From Christensenellaceae bacterium (lineage in GTDB: Bacteria; Bacillota; Clostridia; Christensenellales; CAAEEZ01), in contig JAHHUG010000030.1 in the NCBI GenBank assembly GCA_020024085.1, positions 1 to 13,660 on the forward strand: a DNA stretch of 13,660 nucleotides, read 5' to 3'. The first letter of the stretch is position 1; every line of letters starts with the position of its first letter. Shown here piece by piece: positions 13,079 to 13,660 of this stretch. The notes beneath the pieces are model-generated. The model worked only from the letters and a program-made list of their open reading frames with translations, had not been told where the DNA came from and did no database searches. Both the position numbers and the translations under genes were made by a program.

Positions 13079-13450
13079 ATGGCAGATATCGCAAAGATGA
13101 TTGAAGATATTAAAGGTATGACAGTTATGGAGCTTAACGATTTCGTTAAAGCTATCGAAGAAGAGTTTGGTGTTAGTGCTGCAGCTATGGCAGTAGCAGC
13201 TCCAGCAGCAGGTGGTGCAGCTCCAGCAGCTGAAGAGAAGACAGAGTTCGACGTAATCCTTAAGGAAGTTGGCGCTCAAAAGATTAAGGTAATCAAAGTA
13301 GTTCGTGAAGTTACTGGTTTACCTCTTGGCGATGCTAAGGCTCTTGTTGATGGTGCTCCTTCTACAATCAAAGAAGCAGTTGCTAAAGAAGCTGCTGATG
13401 AGATGGTTGAGAAGTTCAAGGAAGTTGGTGCTACTATCGAACTTAAGTAA
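13079..13450 (+). CDS. rplL: 50S ribosomal protein L7/L12
   Basis: L7/L12 dimers form the flexible stalk that recruits EF-G, EF-Tu and other GTPases. The ATG at 13079 is 8 bases after GGAGG (13066-13070) and gives 123 residues, a standard length; an in-frame TTG at 13064 overlaps the SD and is not the start. Layout: N-terminal dimerisation and L10-binding helices (MADIAKMIEDIKGMTVMELNDFVKAIEEEFG), an Ala/Pro/Gly-rich hinge at about 38-53, and the globular factor-binding domain with TEFDVILKEVGAQKIKVIKVVREVTGLPLGDAKALVDGAP. It closes the rplJL unit; a strong terminator follows after about 20 bases. Confidence 0.98.
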   Translation: MADIAKMIEDIKGMTVMELNDFVKAIEEEFGVSAAAMAVAAPAAGGAAPAAEEKTEFDVILKEVGAQKIKVIKVVREVTGLPLGDAKALVDGAPSTIKEAVAKEAADEMVEKFKEVGATIELK

Positions 13451-13469
13451 TTTACCTAATAAATTTGTT

Positions 13470-13500
13470 AAAAAAGACCACTTAATTGTGGTCTTTTTTT
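13470..13500 (+). terminator. Rho-independent terminator after rplL
   Basis: GACCAC (13476-13481) pairs with GTGGTC (13488-13493) around TTAATT; six upstream A (13470-13475) can pair with the T-run 13494-13500, giving up to 12 pairs and a clear U-tract. It separates rplL from whatever lies downstream, so any rpoB beyond the window would depend on readthrough or its own promoter. The A-run on the 5' side means it could also act on the other strand. Confidence 0.92.
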
Positions 13501-13660
13501 GTACGATTTTTAAGAGGAAATTCCTGATTAGGAAAAAAGTATGTATCAAGCTAATATATAGTATGCAGTAGAATGTATTTGTGTTACAAAATTTTGGGAT
13601 ATTATAAAATATAAGTAACGATAAGTTTAATATTTGCCGAACTTGACAGAATGTGTGTTT
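13501..13660 (+). promoter_or_regulatory. Non-coding tail ending in a perfect -35 hexamer
   Basis: No convincing gene is present on either strand. TTGACA at 13643-13648 is a perfect sigma-A -35 whose -10 would fall at about 13666, past the edge. A small hairpin TTCCT/AGGAA (13521-13534) and an AT-rich stretch with TAAAAT (13605-13610) are also present, the latter without a good -35. A promoter for a downstream gene, possibly rpoB, is plausible but unproven. Confidence 0.4.

Noticed and set aside
1..13660. CRISPR array, insertion sequence, prophage or toxin-antitoxin pair
   Set aside because: No spaced direct repeats, transposase motifs or small paired genes were seen; all real genes are core housekeeping genes on one strand.

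Overview
This is an AT-rich stretch of a Gram-positive, low-GC (Bacillota, probably Clostridia) chromosome. It carries only core genes for translation, protein export and transcription, all on the + strand. Reasons for the placement: the comF-secA-prfB linkage, an L7Ae-like protein just upstream of rpsL, strong GGAGG ribosome binding sites, AGA-rich Arg codon use, Bacillota-type L1 and L10 mRNA leaders, and near-consensus sigma-A promoters. Genus and species cannot be read from the window. I saw no mobile element, CRISPR array, tRNA or rRNA gene, and no accessory defence or biosynthetic island. I do not see a wholly new multi-gene system; the points of interest are regulatory RNA, unusual ribosomal protein residues and gene order.

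Layout. (1) 2-157 is the 3' end of a comF-type phosphoribosyltransferase gene. (2) 289-5125 is secA - prfB - tsaD, a compact operon: Sec motor ATPase, release factor 2 (with a programmed +1 frameshift at 3036) and the tRNA t6A enzyme, ending in a hairpin terminator near 5253. (3) 5293-10140 is a str operon with its own promoter: L7Ae/YbxF-like k-turn protein, S12, S7, EF-G, EF-Tu. It has structured RNA upstream of rpsL, a hairpin/promoter region between fusA and tuf, and hairpins after tuf. (4) 10181-12374 is rpmG (L33), secE, nusG, rplK (L11), rplA (L1), with an L1-type autoregulatory site before rplK. (5) 12382-13500 is a consensus promoter, an L10 leader with attenuator, rplJ (L10), rplL (L7/L12) and a strong terminator. 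(6) 13501-13660 is non-coding and ends on a perfect -35 hexamer whose -10 would lie outside the window.

How the genes fit together. SecA and SecE are parts of the Sec export machine. RF2, EF-G, EF-Tu, S12, S7, L33, L11, L1, L10 and L7/L12 build or drive the ribosome, L11/L10/L12 forming the factor-binding stalk that EF-G and EF-Tu contact. NusG links transcription to translation, and TsaD modifies ANN-decoding tRNAs. Several units look self-regulated: RF2 by stop-codon readout, L1 and L10 by mRNA sites resembling their rRNA targets. Compared with the Bacillus order (rpmG-secE-nusG-rplKAJL-rpoBC-ybxF-rpsL-rpsG-fusA-tuf), the ybxF-to-tuf block here precedes rpmG, and rpoBC is not between rplL and ybxF; rpoB could still lie just past the right edge.
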